Assembly: GCA_050300015.1 (NCBI GenBank)
Contig: JBNKWZ010000024.1
Location: 124,001 to 188,000 of the forward strand
Reading direction: 5' to 3'
From: CAYZQH01 sp050300015
GTDB lineage: Bacteria > Pseudomonadota > Gammaproteobacteria > Pseudomonadales > Cellvibrionaceae
Length of the DNA: 64,000 bases
Position numbers and translations under genes: made by a program. Positions 26,175 through 35,112 of this stretch are shown piece by piece. Position 1 is the stretch's first letter; every line of letters starts with the position of its first letter. The notes under the pieces were generated by a model. That model did no database searches and had not been told where the DNA came from. It was given only the letters and a program-made list of their open reading frames with translations.

Positions 26175-26963
26175 ATGGCTCTGGGCGTTCAACATGCTGC
26201 AAACTTTAAGGGGCCGCGATTGGCGACAGTAAAAGGTTCAAGAGAGTATCGCTATAAGGTGGTGAAATATCGGCCAAGCCTTTGGGCCGGTTTAGCTGCG
26301 CTATTGGTGGCATTGGTATTGGTCGCTGTGCAAGTGAGCTATTGGACCGGGCATAAAGGTGGTATGTCGGGTCAAGAGCAAGCCCTGGTGGAATTAAAGC
26401 AAACCTCAGCCCAATTGGTTGACGCGAATTCTAAACTGGATGTGTTACGTCAAAAATTGGCCAATATAGAGCTGGGTGCCGAAGTGGACAAAAGTGCGTT
26501 GGGCGCGGTGAGGACCGAGGTCTCTGAGTTAAAACAACAGCTTGCGTCGCTTGAGGAGGAAAATCAATTTTATCGAAATTTGATGGCGCCGACGAGTAAC
26601 AAACGGGGTTTGACCTTTGGTGCGGTAGAAATTTCACAAACTGACCAGCCGCGGCGTTATCGATACAAGGTCGTCATGCAGCAACTGGCCACACAGCACA
26701 ATTTACTCAACGGGACTTTAAATTTCAATGTGGTTGGACGGCAGGACGGGATATTGCGCGTGTATGCGCTCAAAGAGCTAGCGACGTCCGTTGACAGTAC
26801 CAATATTAAATTGCGTTTTAAGTATTTTCAGAATATTGAAGGGGAGTTGACACTGCCCGAGGGTTTTGAGCCTGAGCGCATTGAATTAGAGGCGCGTTCC
26901 ACTGGGCGCAATGCAGTAACCGTAGAGAAGCGCTTTGGTTGGATAGTAGAAGAACCTATTTAA
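26175..26963 (+). CDS. DUF6776-family single-pass membrane protein with coiled coil
   Basis: The 262-aa protein has one membrane helix near residues 35-58 (LWAGLAALLVALVLVAVQVSYW). A coiled coil follows (about 70-140, heptads in ALVELKQTSAQLVDANSKLD and SELKQQLASLEEENQ). A periplasmic beta-rich domain of about 120 residues contains RYRYKVVMQQLATQHN and LRFKYFQNIEGEL. It lies between argC and a bactofilin gene, a conserved arrangement. The role is unknown; the coiled coil and the bactofilin partner suggest an envelope-scaffold function. Confidence 0.75.
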   Translation: MALGVQHAANFKGPRLATVKGSREYRYKVVKYRPSLWAGLAALLVALVLVAVQVSYWTGHKGGMSGQEQALVELKQTSAQLVDANSKLDVLRQKLANIELGAEVDKSALGAVRTEVSELKQQLASLEEENQFYRNLMAPTSNKRGLTFGAVEISQTDQPRRYRYKVVMQQLATQHNLLNGTLNFNVVGRQDGILRVYALKELATSVDSTNIKLRFKYFQNIEGELTLPEGFEPERIELEARSTGRNAVTVEKRFGWIVEEPI

Positions 26964-27105
26964 CGTAAACGCTCTGAAAGCGCTAAGTGCTGCTGCGAGG
27001 CGCCCAGAATAGGTGACGCTCTAATAAAAGCGACGTCGTATGGCGCGTTGTATAAAAAAGTTGGGCGTTTTCCAAACCGAAAATTTAATAGATAAGGGGC
27101 TTTGA

Positions 27106-27480
27106 ATGGCTTCGCACCATACTTTTATATCCAAAGGCACACGCATTATTGGTGATGTGCAGTTTCACGGCGATTTGCACGTGCAAGGGCATGTGGTCGG
27201 TACCATTGTTGGTGATGCCAACGCGGAATTGGAAATTTGCCAGGGTGGTTTAGTGGAGGGGCAAATTCAAATGTCCAAAATGGTGGTCAGAGGTGTTGTA
27301 AAAGGCGATATTCATTGCCTGCAACATGTAGAGCTTGCCGCCACTTGTGTGATTCATGGTAACGTTTATTACAATATGTTGGAAATGGTTAAAGGTGCTC
27401 AGGTGAATGGCAATTTGGTTCATGTAACTGAAGCGGAACAGCGCCGTAGAATGAAGACCAATGACAATGCAGAATCATAA
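27106..27480 (+). CDS. Bactofilin (short, cytoskeletal polymer)
   Basis: The 124-aa protein is almost entirely a bactofilin (DUF583) right-handed beta-helix. Repeated units with G-x-V/I spacing run from TRIIGDVQFHGDLHVQGHVVG to GAQVNGNLVHV. The N-terminal tail (MASHHTFISKG) is short, as is typical. Bactofilins self-polymerise without nucleotide and act as scaffolds at the inner membrane. It lies 142 bp downstream of the DUF6776 gene, with which it is probably cotranscribed. A longer bactofilin is encoded on the other strand 2 kb away. Confidence 0.92.
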   Translation: MASHHTFISKGTRIIGDVQFHGDLHVQGHVVGTIVGDANAELEICQGGLVEGQIQMSKMVVRGVVKGDIHCLQHVELAATCVIHGNVYYNMLEMVKGAQVNGNLVHVTEAEQRRRMKTNDNAES

Positions 27481-27565
27481 GCTGCTGCGCGTCAAGCTGA
27501 GGTAATTCTTATTTGAGCGCGCGCCCAATAAAACGCCCGTTAGTCTGCTGGGGTGGGGTACCAGC

Positions 27566-28687
27566 TCAGTAGGGGGTTAGTTTAAGTGCGGGCTCGTCCA
27601 AAGCGGACATCTGTTCACGTAGCTCTAATATATGCTCACCCCAATAACGCTCGGTGTTAAACCACGGAAAGTGAATAGGAAATGCGGGGTCACTCCAACG
27701 TTTTGCCAGCCATGCTGCGTAGTGAATTAAGCGCAGCGTGCGTAAACTTTCAATCAGTTGAATTTGCGCAGGGTCAAATTCGCAAAACAATTCGTACCCT
27801 TCAATGATGGTGATGATTTGTTCTGTTTTTTGGAGCCGATCGCCCGATAGTAACATCCAAAGGTCTTGAATCGGCGGCCCCATAACCGCATCGTCTAAGT
27901 CCACAAAGTTTGGTTTTTCATTGCGCCATAATATGTTGCCTGGGTGGCAATCACCATGTAGGCGAATGCTGGTGTATTCTATCTTCTGAAAGGTCGCTTC
28001 AATTTTTTCGAGGAGGTGAGCGGTAATGGTCGCATAGGCCTCTCTCGTGGAGGTTGGTACAAAATGATTGTCGATTAGCAGGGCGCGGCTGTCGTGTCCA
28101 AATCGTGTGATTGATAATGCATCGCGGTGTGCAAACGTCGCACGTGATCCCACAGAGTGCATTTGCCCCAAAGCTTGTCCAAGCGTATATAAGTTATCGA
28201 GGTTGTCTAGCTCAGGCGCATGGCCGCCCCGGCGTTCGTATAATGAAAATCGGTACGGGCCAAAATAAAACAATGTTTCGCCATTGAGCACCATCGGAGG
28301 TACTACGGGTATTTCCGCGTTTGCTAACTCAAGGCTGAAGTGATGCTCTTCCCGAATTTGTTCGTCGGTCCAACGATTGGGACGGTAAAACTTGGCGATG
28401 ATCGGTGTGCCCTCATCAATTCCCACTTGATAAACACGGTTTTCATAACTGTTGAGTGGAAAGATACGTGCGTCACTGAGCAGCGCTAAGCTTTCAACGG
28501 CGTCCAGTACGGTGTCGGGTGTCAATTGATTGAAAGGTGCGTCGGCGCTTTCGTTACTATTAACCGGGTGACTGCCGCTAAGAGTGTCGTGGTTTTCGCT
28601 AGGGAATTCTATATTGCCGTTAGCGATTTCTTCCTCTTCGCTAAGGTGTTCTTCATCTTCGCTATTGGCAGTGTGGTGGTCGCTCAT
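27566..28687 (-). CDS. srkA: Stress-response serine/threonine kinase SrkA-like (YihE/RdoA)
   Basis: The 373-aa protein is an aminoglycoside-phosphotransferase-fold kinase. It has an N-lobe (RIFPLNSYENRVYQVGID), the Lys in IIAKFYRPNRW, the catalytic loop IRLHGDCHPGNILW and the metal-binding VDLDDAVMGP. E. coli SrkA (328 aa) protects against stress-induced death. This version has an extra acidic N-terminal tail of about 55 residues (EDEEHLSEEEEIANG). The ATG at 28687 is preferred over the open frame 14 codons upstream. It faces the bactofilin gene convergently. Confidence 0.9.
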   Translation of the reverse strand: MSDHHTANSEDEEHLSEEEEIANGNIEFPSENHDTLSGSHPVNSNESADAPFNQLTPDTVLDAVESLALLSDARIFPLNSYENRVYQVGIDEGTPIIAKFYRPNRWTDEQIREEHHFSLELANAEIPVVPPMVLNGETLFYFGPYRFSLYERRGGHAPELDNLDNLYTLGQALGQMHSVGSRATFAHRDALSITRFGHDSRALLIDNHFVPTSTREAYATITAHLLEKIEATFQKIEYTSIRLHGDCHPGNILWRNEKPNFVDLDDAVMGPPIQDLWMLLSGDRLQKTEQIITIIEGYELFCEFDPAQIQLIESLRTLRLIHYAAWLAKRWSDPAFPIHFPWFNTERYWGEHILELREQMSALDEPALKLTPY

Positions 28688-28787
28688 AGCGGGGTATCCA
28701 AATAGGGGGTGACACCCATTATAAAGCAAAGCCGGTGAGAAACCGACGCTTATTGCAATATCAAGGTCGAGTCGAGTTATGGTGATG

Positions 28788-29504
28788 TTAACGGGTATTG
28801 GTCGCAGGTTTTGGTGTGCGTGCCAGCGCCCAGGCGTCGACGTTTTTGGCGCCGCTGGATAAGCATAATTCGGCCAGTACGTTGACGGTTGCGCCGGTGG
28901 TAATCACATCGTCAATGATGGCCACTCGCAGGCCTTGAATACTGCGTACAACGATGGGGGTGGTACTGAAACTGCGCTCAGCATTTTTGAACCGGGTTTT
29001 GCGCGAAGATTGTTTTTGCGGAGGAAGGTTTTTATTTTGTATTAACGCGTGGCAGATGGGAATGTTCCAAAATCGCGAAATCTGCTCAGCCAAATAAGCG
29101 GCAGGGTTATAACCGCGAACCCACTTTTTTGCAGGATGGCTTGGCACGGGTACTAATACCTGTGGGCGTGCGTCAAGGGGCACTTGCGTTTGTATTGCTT
29201 GATTAAGAAACGGTAGCAGTAAGTGGGCGATACTGGTGGGGCACTGATGTTTTAAATGATACAGCAGTTTTTGGACGGAAGCGGTGTAGGCAAATGGGGC
29301 CAGGGTATGGCTTATGGTCTTGGGTGATTTCAAACATTCGCCACACAAGTGGGCGTGTAGGTCATCTAGTGGTAGCCCGCATTGTTGGCAGCCATGAGCA
29401 ATAAGGGATTGGCGAGGCAAACACGCGTCACACACGGCATTATCACTGGGTGCCAAACACAGGAGGCAGGGTTGTTGAAATAGACGTTTGATACTTGGCA
29501 ACAT
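28788..29504 (-). CDS. comF: ComF-family phosphoribosyltransferase-like protein
   Basis: The 238-aa protein begins with a four-cysteine zinc-finger region (PCLLCLAPSDNAVCDACL, then CQQCGLPL and LCGECL). It ends with a type I phosphoribosyltransferase domain whose PRPP loop is VAIIDDVITTGATVN. It also has VPVPSHPAKKWVRGYNPAAYLA, typical of ComF. In naturally competent bacteria ComF (GntX in E. coli) supports DNA uptake or processing; its exact reaction is unknown. It lies between srkA and a bactofilin gene on the same strand. Confidence 0.92.
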   Translation of the reverse strand: MLPSIKRLFQQPCLLCLAPSDNAVCDACLPRQSLIAHGCQQCGLPLDDLHAHLCGECLKSPKTISHTLAPFAYTASVQKLLYHLKHQCPTSIAHLLLPFLNQAIQTQVPLDARPQVLVPVPSHPAKKWVRGYNPAAYLAEQISRFWNIPICHALIQNKNLPPQKQSSRKTRFKNAERSFSTTPIVVRSIQGLRVAIIDDVITTGATVNVLAELCLSSGAKNVDAWALARTPKPATNTR

Positions 29505-29546
29505 AGCGTCCCTGCCATGAAGTGGAATTTGAACGTGAGCGGCGGC

Positions 29547-30257
29547 TTAGCTGCCGGCTTTCTCAGTTTGTGGCTGTGATGTGCTGCTATTGGAGGGTGT
29601 GTTTTTTGTGCCTGAACGTTTGGTGTCCATCTCAATGGAACCACGGAACTTGGCGCCATCTTCCAGGGTGACACGATCTGCCGTCACGTTGCCTGTTAAG
29701 CAACTTGAAGCCTTAATGCTAATGCGTTCTAGTGCGGTGAGGTCGCCCTCTACAGTGCCCTCAATCGAGATGCTTTTGGCATTAACGTCGGCCTTAACAC
29801 GCCCTTGTTTGCCTATAGTAAGGTGATGGTTTTTCAGTTCGATGGTGCCTTCGACCTGGCCTTCAATCAGTAAGTCTTCTTCGCCGGTCAATTCGCCTTT
29901 GAAGGTAATTTTGGAGCCGATGATGGCGCTGGGGCCGAGGCTACGAACTTCAGAGGTGGCGGCGCCCTTATTCATGGTCGACGATGAAAAGCTGGGAATC
30001 ACCGTTTCGCTTGGAATGTCAAAATCTTCGTCTTCTGACTTGGGTGGGGTGTTTTTACTTAAACGCATGGACTTGCTCCTATCGTAAGGATTTGTTTGCT
30101 TGGTTTTACGATCTGTCGTCGCTTGATCAGTTGGTTTAAAGCCCTCGGCGGTTTTGACGTCTGAGTGGCCTGTTGAACCTGATGAGGTGGATGTATGGCT
30201 TGTTGCATGGTCTTGGGCTTTGTTTTTGCTCCCGCGTCCTTTAAAAAAACCTCCCAT
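29547..30257 (-). CDS. Bactofilin with long disordered N-terminus
   Basis: The 236-aa protein has an N-terminal Ser/Thr/Lys-rich tail of about 100 residues (MGGFFKGRGSKNKAQDHATS) without secondary-structure signals. A bactofilin beta-helix follows from SAIIGSKITFKGELTGEEDL to GAKFRGSIEMDTK, with a short Ser/Gln tail at the C-terminus. The conserved G-x-I/V turns identify the DUF583 fold. This architecture matches larger bactofilins involved in cell shape or polar scaffolds. It is the second bactofilin within 3 kb. Confidence 0.92.
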   Translation of the reverse strand: MGGFFKGRGSKNKAQDHATSHTSTSSGSTGHSDVKTAEGFKPTDQATTDRKTKQTNPYDRSKSMRLSKNTPPKSEDEDFDIPSETVIPSFSSSTMNKGAATSEVRSLGPSAIIGSKITFKGELTGEEDLLIEGQVEGTIELKNHHLTIGKQGRVKADVNAKSISIEGTVEGDLTALERISIKASSCLTGNVTADRVTLEDGAKFRGSIEMDTKRSGTKNTPSNSSTSQPQTEKAGS

Positions 30258-30300
30258 TTGGTAAACCCCTTTAGTTAGACATATAAGTATAGTGATGAAT

Positions 30301-30337
30301 ATCGCACATGAGAGGCCGCTGGCCTAAAATGTGCGAT
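30301..30337 (-). terminator. Nested hairpin downstream of ppc
   Basis: A 9-bp stem ATCGCACAT/ATGTGCGAT encloses a smaller GGCC-GCT-GGCC stem, 26 bp beyond the ppc stop. No T-run follows on the minus strand, so termination here would be weak or factor-assisted. It could also be a leader element of the bactofilin gene downstream. Confidence 0.45.
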
Positions 30338-30362
30338 GGCTGCCAAACCCGCAAGCGTCAAA

Positions 30363-32975
30363 CTAGCCAGTATTGCGCATGCCCGCGGAAATCCCTGCCA
30401 TAGTGACCTTCAGAGCGCGCTCCAAATCAGGGCTGATGCTGCCCGCTTTGCGTTCACGCTTGAGTAGCTCTGCTTGTAGAAAATTCAATGGTGCCACATA
30501 CGGTTTACGAACATTGATGGCACTTTGTAGGGCCGGATCACTGTCTAACAGGGCCTCTTGGCCTTTGAGTTGGTTGACCAAAGCCTCCAGCGCATTCAGG
30601 TCGTTCCGGATTTGCTGGCCTAGCTCATGCAAACTTGGGTCCACCAATTGTTGTTCGTAGTACTGGCAGACTTCCATGTCGGCTTTGCCCAGAACCATTT
30701 CCATTAAGTCGAGAAAGCTGGCAAAAAACGGCCAATCTGAAATCATGGCTTTAAGTGTGTTGGGGGCTTGTTCAACACCGTATTCAAGGGCCTGCCTGAA
30801 CCCCAGCCAAGCTGGCAGGTTCAAGCGAACTTGCATCCATGCAAAGACCCAAGGAATTGCACGCAAGCTCTCGATACCTCCGGTGGCCTTGCGCTTGGCC
30901 GGTCGCGAGCCAAGTGCCAATTTGTTGAGTTCTTGTTCTGGGGTAAGGCTTCTAAAATAGGGCACGAAACTCTCGTGACCCCTAACAATACTGCGATAGC
31001 CTTCCAGGCTTTTTTGGGACATTTCTTCGATCAAATCTCGCCATTCTTGTGTCGGTGAGGCATCCGGCGAAATTGTCGCCTTTAAGGTGGCCTTCACGTA
31101 GGTCGAAAAACTTCTGATGGCGATTTTGGGTAGCCCAAACTTGTAGCGAATCATTTCGCCTTGTTCTGTTACCCGGATTTTGCCTTTGACCGACCCTGGG
31201 GGTTGTGAGGTCATGGCTTTTTCCACTGGGCCGCCGCCACGGCCAACGGTGCCGCCGCGACCGTGAAAAAGCATTAGATCCACACCGTATTTGTCGGCCA
31301 GTGACACTAGCTGTTCTTGCGCTTTGTATTGTGCCCAGGTGGCCGCGAATTTACCGGCATCTTTGGCGGAATCCGAGTAGCCGATCATGACTGTTTGCTG
31401 GCCTCCACTGTACTCCTGATAGCGATGAATTTGCCATAACCGATTCATGACGGAGGGAGCACGGTCTAAATCGTCTAGGGTCTCAAATAAGGGTACAATG
31501 GGCATGTTCCAGGTCATGCCGCATTCTTTCAGCAGCAAGGCTACGGCCAGTACGTCCGAAGGTTGCTGCGCCATTGAAATAATGTAATGGGACAGAGCTT
31601 CTCGGGGTTCCTTGGCAATTACATGGCAGGTATCCAGTACTTCTTTGGTATCTGGTGACATGGGCCAATCCAAAGGCAGTAATGGACGTTTACTGCTCAA
31701 TTGATCCAATAAAAAGGCCTGGCGTTTTTCTTCCTCCCATTCCCGGTAGCTACCCATATCCAAATACAGTGTGAGTTCATCCAGGCATTGCACATGTCGT
31801 TCGCCGTCTTGGCGAATATCCAACGGTACTAGGTTTAAGCCAAAGGCATAAACACGCCGAATAACGTCTGTCACCGGGCCATTGGCCACATAGGATAACC
31901 CCACCTCTTGGAGGGATCTCTGGCAGAGTAACAGCGGTTGCAGGAGCTCTTCTTTAGAAGTGATGACCTCTTCGGGTGCTGGAATATCCTTCCCTGCCAG
32001 ACGAGCTTCTGTCCATTTGAGTGTGGCTTGTAGACGTTTGCGAAGATGGTGTAGCAAATCCCGGTAGGGGGTGGCGCTATCGTGAGGTAACGTGGCCAGC
32101 AGTTCAGGGCTTGCAGCGTGCATACTGAGATCACCCCCCAAACCGTGTACGTCTCTTAAATAGAGTTCTGCCGCCATCCAGCGGCCCAAGAGTAACACCT
32201 CTTGAGTGACCGCATGGGTCACGTTGGGATTGCCGTCGCGGTCACCGCCCATCCAGGAATAGAATTTAAAGGGTTGAAAGTCGATGGGTAAGCGGCGGCC
32301 TAGGCGTTTGCGACTCAGACGGTCGAGGTGGCGAATGAAGTCTGGCACGGCTTCCCAAAGGCTGTTTTCAATCACCGCAAACCCCCAGCGGGCTTCATCA
32401 ACGGCGGTGGGCCGTTCATCACGAATTTCGTTGGTGCTCCATACTTCCTCGATCACGCGGCGAATTTTGCCGCGTAACTTGTTTTGCTCGTATTGCAGGA
32501 GGTCTTCGCGGCGGTTGTCCACCAATGTGGAGGCAATTTGATCATACTTGCGAATCAATGTCCTACGCGCCACCTCGGTGGGGTGTGCAGTCAGCACCAA
32601 TTCAATGCGTAGTTTATCTACCACATCGAACAGTTTGTCTTTGCCAAGTTCGTGCTCAAAACGCTCGAGCATGGTGTCTAACTCGTCCTCACCTTCGGCT
32701 TCCACGCTGGCCAGATACTCTTGGTCTGCGATATTGGCCAAGTTAAGAAATTGATTGAAGGAGCGGGTAATGGGGAGAATGTCAGCGTCTTCCAGTTGCT
32801 CTAATAGAGTGGCCACTGGGTGCGGTATTGCGCCAGTGTTGGGCGCCTTGCCCAAATTGCGTATCTCCTCTACTTTCTTGAATACGCCAGGTCCCTCGTG
32901 CTGCAAAATGGTGTCGCCAAGTAGCTCGCCCAAAAGACGAACATTGTCGCGTAATGTATCGGGCAGTTTGGTCAT
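30363..32975 (-). CDS. ppc: Phosphoenolpyruvate carboxylase
   Basis: Ppc adds bicarbonate to phosphoenolpyruvate to give oxaloacetate, replenishing the TCA cycle. The 870-aa protein is near the E. coli length of 883. It contains the catalytic His block LVLTAHPTEVARRT, FYSWMGGDRDGNPNVTH, the glycine-rich catalytic loop MLFHGRGGTVGRGGGP, and ends in the invariant AGMRNTG tail. It stands as a single gene between panB and a bactofilin on the same strand. Confidence 0.98.
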   Translation of the reverse strand: MTKLPDTLRDNVRLLGELLGDTILQHEGPGVFKKVEEIRNLGKAPNTGAIPHPVATLLEQLEDADILPITRSFNQFLNLANIADQEYLASVEAEGEDELDTMLERFEHELGKDKLFDVVDKLRIELVLTAHPTEVARRTLIRKYDQIASTLVDNRREDLLQYEQNKLRGKIRRVIEEVWSTNEIRDERPTAVDEARWGFAVIENSLWEAVPDFIRHLDRLSRKRLGRRLPIDFQPFKFYSWMGGDRDGNPNVTHAVTQEVLLLGRWMAAELYLRDVHGLGGDLSMHAASPELLATLPHDSATPYRDLLHHLRKRLQATLKWTEARLAGKDIPAPEEVITSKEELLQPLLLCQRSLQEVGLSYVANGPVTDVIRRVYAFGLNLVPLDIRQDGERHVQCLDELTLYLDMGSYREWEEEKRQAFLLDQLSSKRPLLPLDWPMSPDTKEVLDTCHVIAKEPREALSHYIISMAQQPSDVLAVALLLKECGMTWNMPIVPLFETLDDLDRAPSVMNRLWQIHRYQEYSGGQQTVMIGYSDSAKDAGKFAATWAQYKAQEQLVSLADKYGVDLMLFHGRGGTVGRGGGPVEKAMTSQPPGSVKGKIRVTEQGEMIRYKFGLPKIAIRSFSTYVKATLKATISPDASPTQEWRDLIEEMSQKSLEGYRSIVRGHESFVPYFRSLTPEQELNKLALGSRPAKRKATGGIESLRAIPWVFAWMQVRLNLPAWLGFRQALEYGVEQAPNTLKAMISDWPFFASFLDLMEMVLGKADMEVCQYYEQQLVDPSLHELGQQIRNDLNALEALVNQLKGQEALLDSDPALQSAINVRKPYVAPLNFLQAELLKRERKAGSISPDLERALKVTMAGISAGMRNTG

Positions 32976-33056
32976 TTTGTTTACTCCAGCTGTAGGCAGG
33001 TCATTCTAACGGTAAAATACTGGTTTGTTGAGTGCAGTGCAGCATTTTTAAGGCTG

Positions 33057-33079
33057 GCCCTCCTCTTAGAAGGGAGGGC
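33057..33079 (-). terminator. Hairpin between ppc start and panB stop
   Basis: GCCCTCC (33057-33063) and GGAGGGC (33073-33079) form a 7-bp GC-rich stem just past the panB stop. Only an A-rich stretch follows on minus, so I call it terminator-like at most. Confidence 0.4.
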
Positions 33080-33081
33080 GA

Positions 33082-33906
33082 TCAGTTAAAAATGTAAGGC
33101 TCGCTTGGAAATGCGCCGCTTTTGACGTCGTGAACAAATTTTGACAAAGCGCCGGGAATGTCTTCTGACTCGCGCAGAAAATTCTTAGAAAATTTGGGCG
33201 GGAGCGGTGTGAGCCCCAATATATCGTTGATGACCAGCACTTGGGCATCCGTGTAGCGTCCGGCACCGATTCCTATGGTGGGTATGTCAATTGACTCAGT
33301 GATGGTCTGTGCTAGGGCTTCCGGTATGCACTCCAGAACCAATAAGTCGGCGCCGGCTTGTTCAAGGCGTTTGGCGTCATCTTGCAGAGTTTGGGCGCTT
33401 TGAATATCCCGACCCTGCACACGAAAGCCACCAAGTTTATTGACCGACTGAGGCGTTAAGCCGAGATGTCCACACACGGGGATACCTCTGTCGGTCATCA
33501 GCTGGATGGTGTCTGCGAGCCAAGCCCCGCCTTCAACTTTTACCATATGAGCGCCTGCTTGCATTACCCTGGCGGCGTTGGTTAGGGCCTGCTCACAGGT
33601 GGCGTAGGTCATAAAAGGAAGGTCACCGATGATGAGTGAGTGGTTGTTGCCGCGATGCACAGCCTCCACATGGTAAATCATATGCTCCATGGTGACGGGG
33701 ACGGTACTGTCAAAGCCCAAAACCGTCATACCTAAGCTGTCACCCACCAGCACCACTTCAACGCCACAGCGCTGGGCCATGGCGGCCATTGGGGCATCAT
33801 AAAGCGCCACAGTGGCAAATTTTTCTCGTTCCTGAACACATTTTTTAAGACTGTTGATGGAGATTTTTTTGGATAGTGGTGCAGTGGGTGTCTGAGCGTT
33901 CACCAT
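33082..33906 (-). CDS. panB: 3-methyl-2-oxobutanoate hydroxymethyltransferase
   Basis: PanB transfers a hydroxymethyl group from methylene-THF to alpha-ketoisovalerate, giving ketopantoate for coenzyme A. The 274-aa TIM-barrel protein has VVLVGDSLGMTVLGFD, GDLPFMTY, VKVEGGAWLAD, GHLGLTPQSVNKLGGF, and TIGIGAGRYTDAQVLVINDI. About 10 extra residues precede the usual start. It is the last gene of a pcnB-folK-kinase-panB operon; panC, often its neighbour, is not in the window. Confidence 0.97.
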   Translation of the reverse strand: MVNAQTPTAPLSKKISINSLKKCVQEREKFATVALYDAPMAAMAQRCGVEVVLVGDSLGMTVLGFDSTVPVTMEHMIYHVEAVHRGNNHSLIIGDLPFMTYATCEQALTNAARVMQAGAHMVKVEGGAWLADTIQLMTDRGIPVCGHLGLTPQSVNKLGGFRVQGRDIQSAQTLQDDAKRLEQAGADLLVLECIPEALAQTITESIDIPTIGIGAGRYTDAQVLVINDILGLTPLPPKFSKNFLRESEDIPGALSKFVHDVKSGAFPSEPYIFN

Positions 33907-33937
33907 GGACTAGTCCTGGGTCATTGGGTGTTATGGG

Positions 33938-34621
33938 TTAGATGGATGGTTGAGGGTTGTAGTAGTGGCGACCGTGTTCAACATTGACCATATATGTGAC
34001 AAGGTTGTTGAAGTCGTCAACATTGGTGCTCCAATCCAGTTCAGTGGCGTTCACGATCAGCAGAGGTGATGCGTCGTAAAAGTGAAAAAACCTTGAGTAG
34101 GCCTCGTTTAGCTGATCAAGGTAACGCTGATCAATGGAGCGTTCCGCTAATATGCCTCGTTGTTCAATGCGTTGCAACAATACGGATGAGGGCGCTTGTA
34201 GGTATACCACTAGATCGGGTTTGGGAACATTTAGCGTCAGTCGTTCATAGACTTGGTTGTAAAGCGCGAGCTCATCGCGGTCCAGTGTCACTTCCGCGAA
34301 GAGGCGGTCTTTTTCGATTAAAAAATCCGCTACGCGGTGCTCGGCGAATAAGTCATCGTGGGCCAATTGGCTGAGCTGTTGTGCGCGCTGCATCAGGAAA
34401 AACAGCTGGGTAGACAGGGCCGAATTTTTTTCACCTGCATAAAATCGCTCAAGGAACGGGTTTTCATCGGCACGTTCAAGCACTGTATCGCACTTAAAAC
34501 TTTCTGCGAGCATTTTAACCAGTGTGGTCTTTCCTACGCCAATAGGCCCTTCCACAACGATGAACCGTGGAATGCTCGCGTGGCTTAAATCCGACAGGTT
34601 AATTAAGCGATTTTGGGTCAT
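33938..34621 (-). CDS. Deoxynucleoside kinase (dAdo/dGuo/dCyd type)
   Basis: The product from the ATG at 34621 is 227 aa. It has the P-loop FIVVEGPIGVGKTTLVKML, the family motif ERADENPFLERFYAG, QLFFLMQRAQQL, a DR-E/R block (LIEKDRLFAEVTL) and a lid-like RGILAERSIDQRYLDQL. These place it in the dNK/DCK/TK2 fold, which phosphorylates deoxyribonucleosides for salvage; base specificity cannot be read off. Its ATG overlaps the folK stop (ATGA), so it is coupled to the folate/pantothenate operon. Confidence 0.9.
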   Translation of the reverse strand: MTQNRLINLSDLSHASIPRFIVVEGPIGVGKTTLVKMLAESFKCDTVLERADENPFLERFYAGEKNSALSTQLFFLMQRAQQLSQLAHDDLFAEHRVADFLIEKDRLFAEVTLDRDELALYNQVYERLTLNVPKPDLVVYLQAPSSVLLQRIEQRGILAERSIDQRYLDQLNEAYSRFFHFYDASPLLIVNATELDWSTNVDDFNNLVTYMVNVEHGRHYYNPQPSI

Positions 34622-35112
34622 GGTACTGAGTGTATGTGTATCAGGTCTGCTGCGCTGCACTGCGCCCATAATGACTTAAGAGGGGTGCCATTGGGAAGTA
34701 CTAATTCAGGCGCAACATCATACAGTGGTACGATCACAAAGCTCCTTTCACATAGATAGGGGTGAGGGATTTTGAGTCGAGCGTTGTCTATCAAAAAGTC
34801 GTCGTAGAGTAAAATGTCCAAATCCAGTGTACGCGGCCCCCAATGGGTTTTGCGCTCGCGCTGGTGCTGCATCTCTATCGCTTGAAGTGCGTCGAGCAGC
34901 GCCAAAGGGGGGAGCTCGGTTTCTAGTTTGACCACTGCGTTGATGTAGTCGGGTTGCGGTGGGCCCACCGGTTTTGTTTGGTACAGCGGGGACAATTGAA
35001 AGCCGGATGGTAAGCTCATTTCTTTTAATGCGCGAGTGGCCCTCAACACCTGATTGACAGGGTTGTCGAGATTGCTGCCCAGGCCAATATAAGCCGAATG
35101 TAGGATTGTCAT
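34618..35112 (-). CDS. folK: 2-amino-4-hydroxy-6-hydroxymethyldihydropteridine pyrophosphokinase
   Basis: FolK pyrophosphorylates hydroxymethyl-dihydropterin in folate synthesis. The 164-aa protein has YIGLGSNLDNP at the start, SPLYQTKPVGPPQPDYINAV, the catalytic block HWGPRTLDLDILLYDD, and IPHPYLCERSFVIVPL. It overlaps pcnB upstream and the deoxynucleoside kinase downstream, each through an ATGA, so the three genes form one translational chain. Confidence 0.97.
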   Translation of the reverse strand: MTILHSAYIGLGSNLDNPVNQVLRATRALKEMSLPSGFQLSPLYQTKPVGPPQPDYINAVVKLETELPPLALLDALQAIEMQHQRERKTHWGPRTLDLDILLYDDFLIDNARLKIPHPYLCERSFVIVPLYDVAPELVLPNGTPLKSLWAQCSAADLIHIHSVP

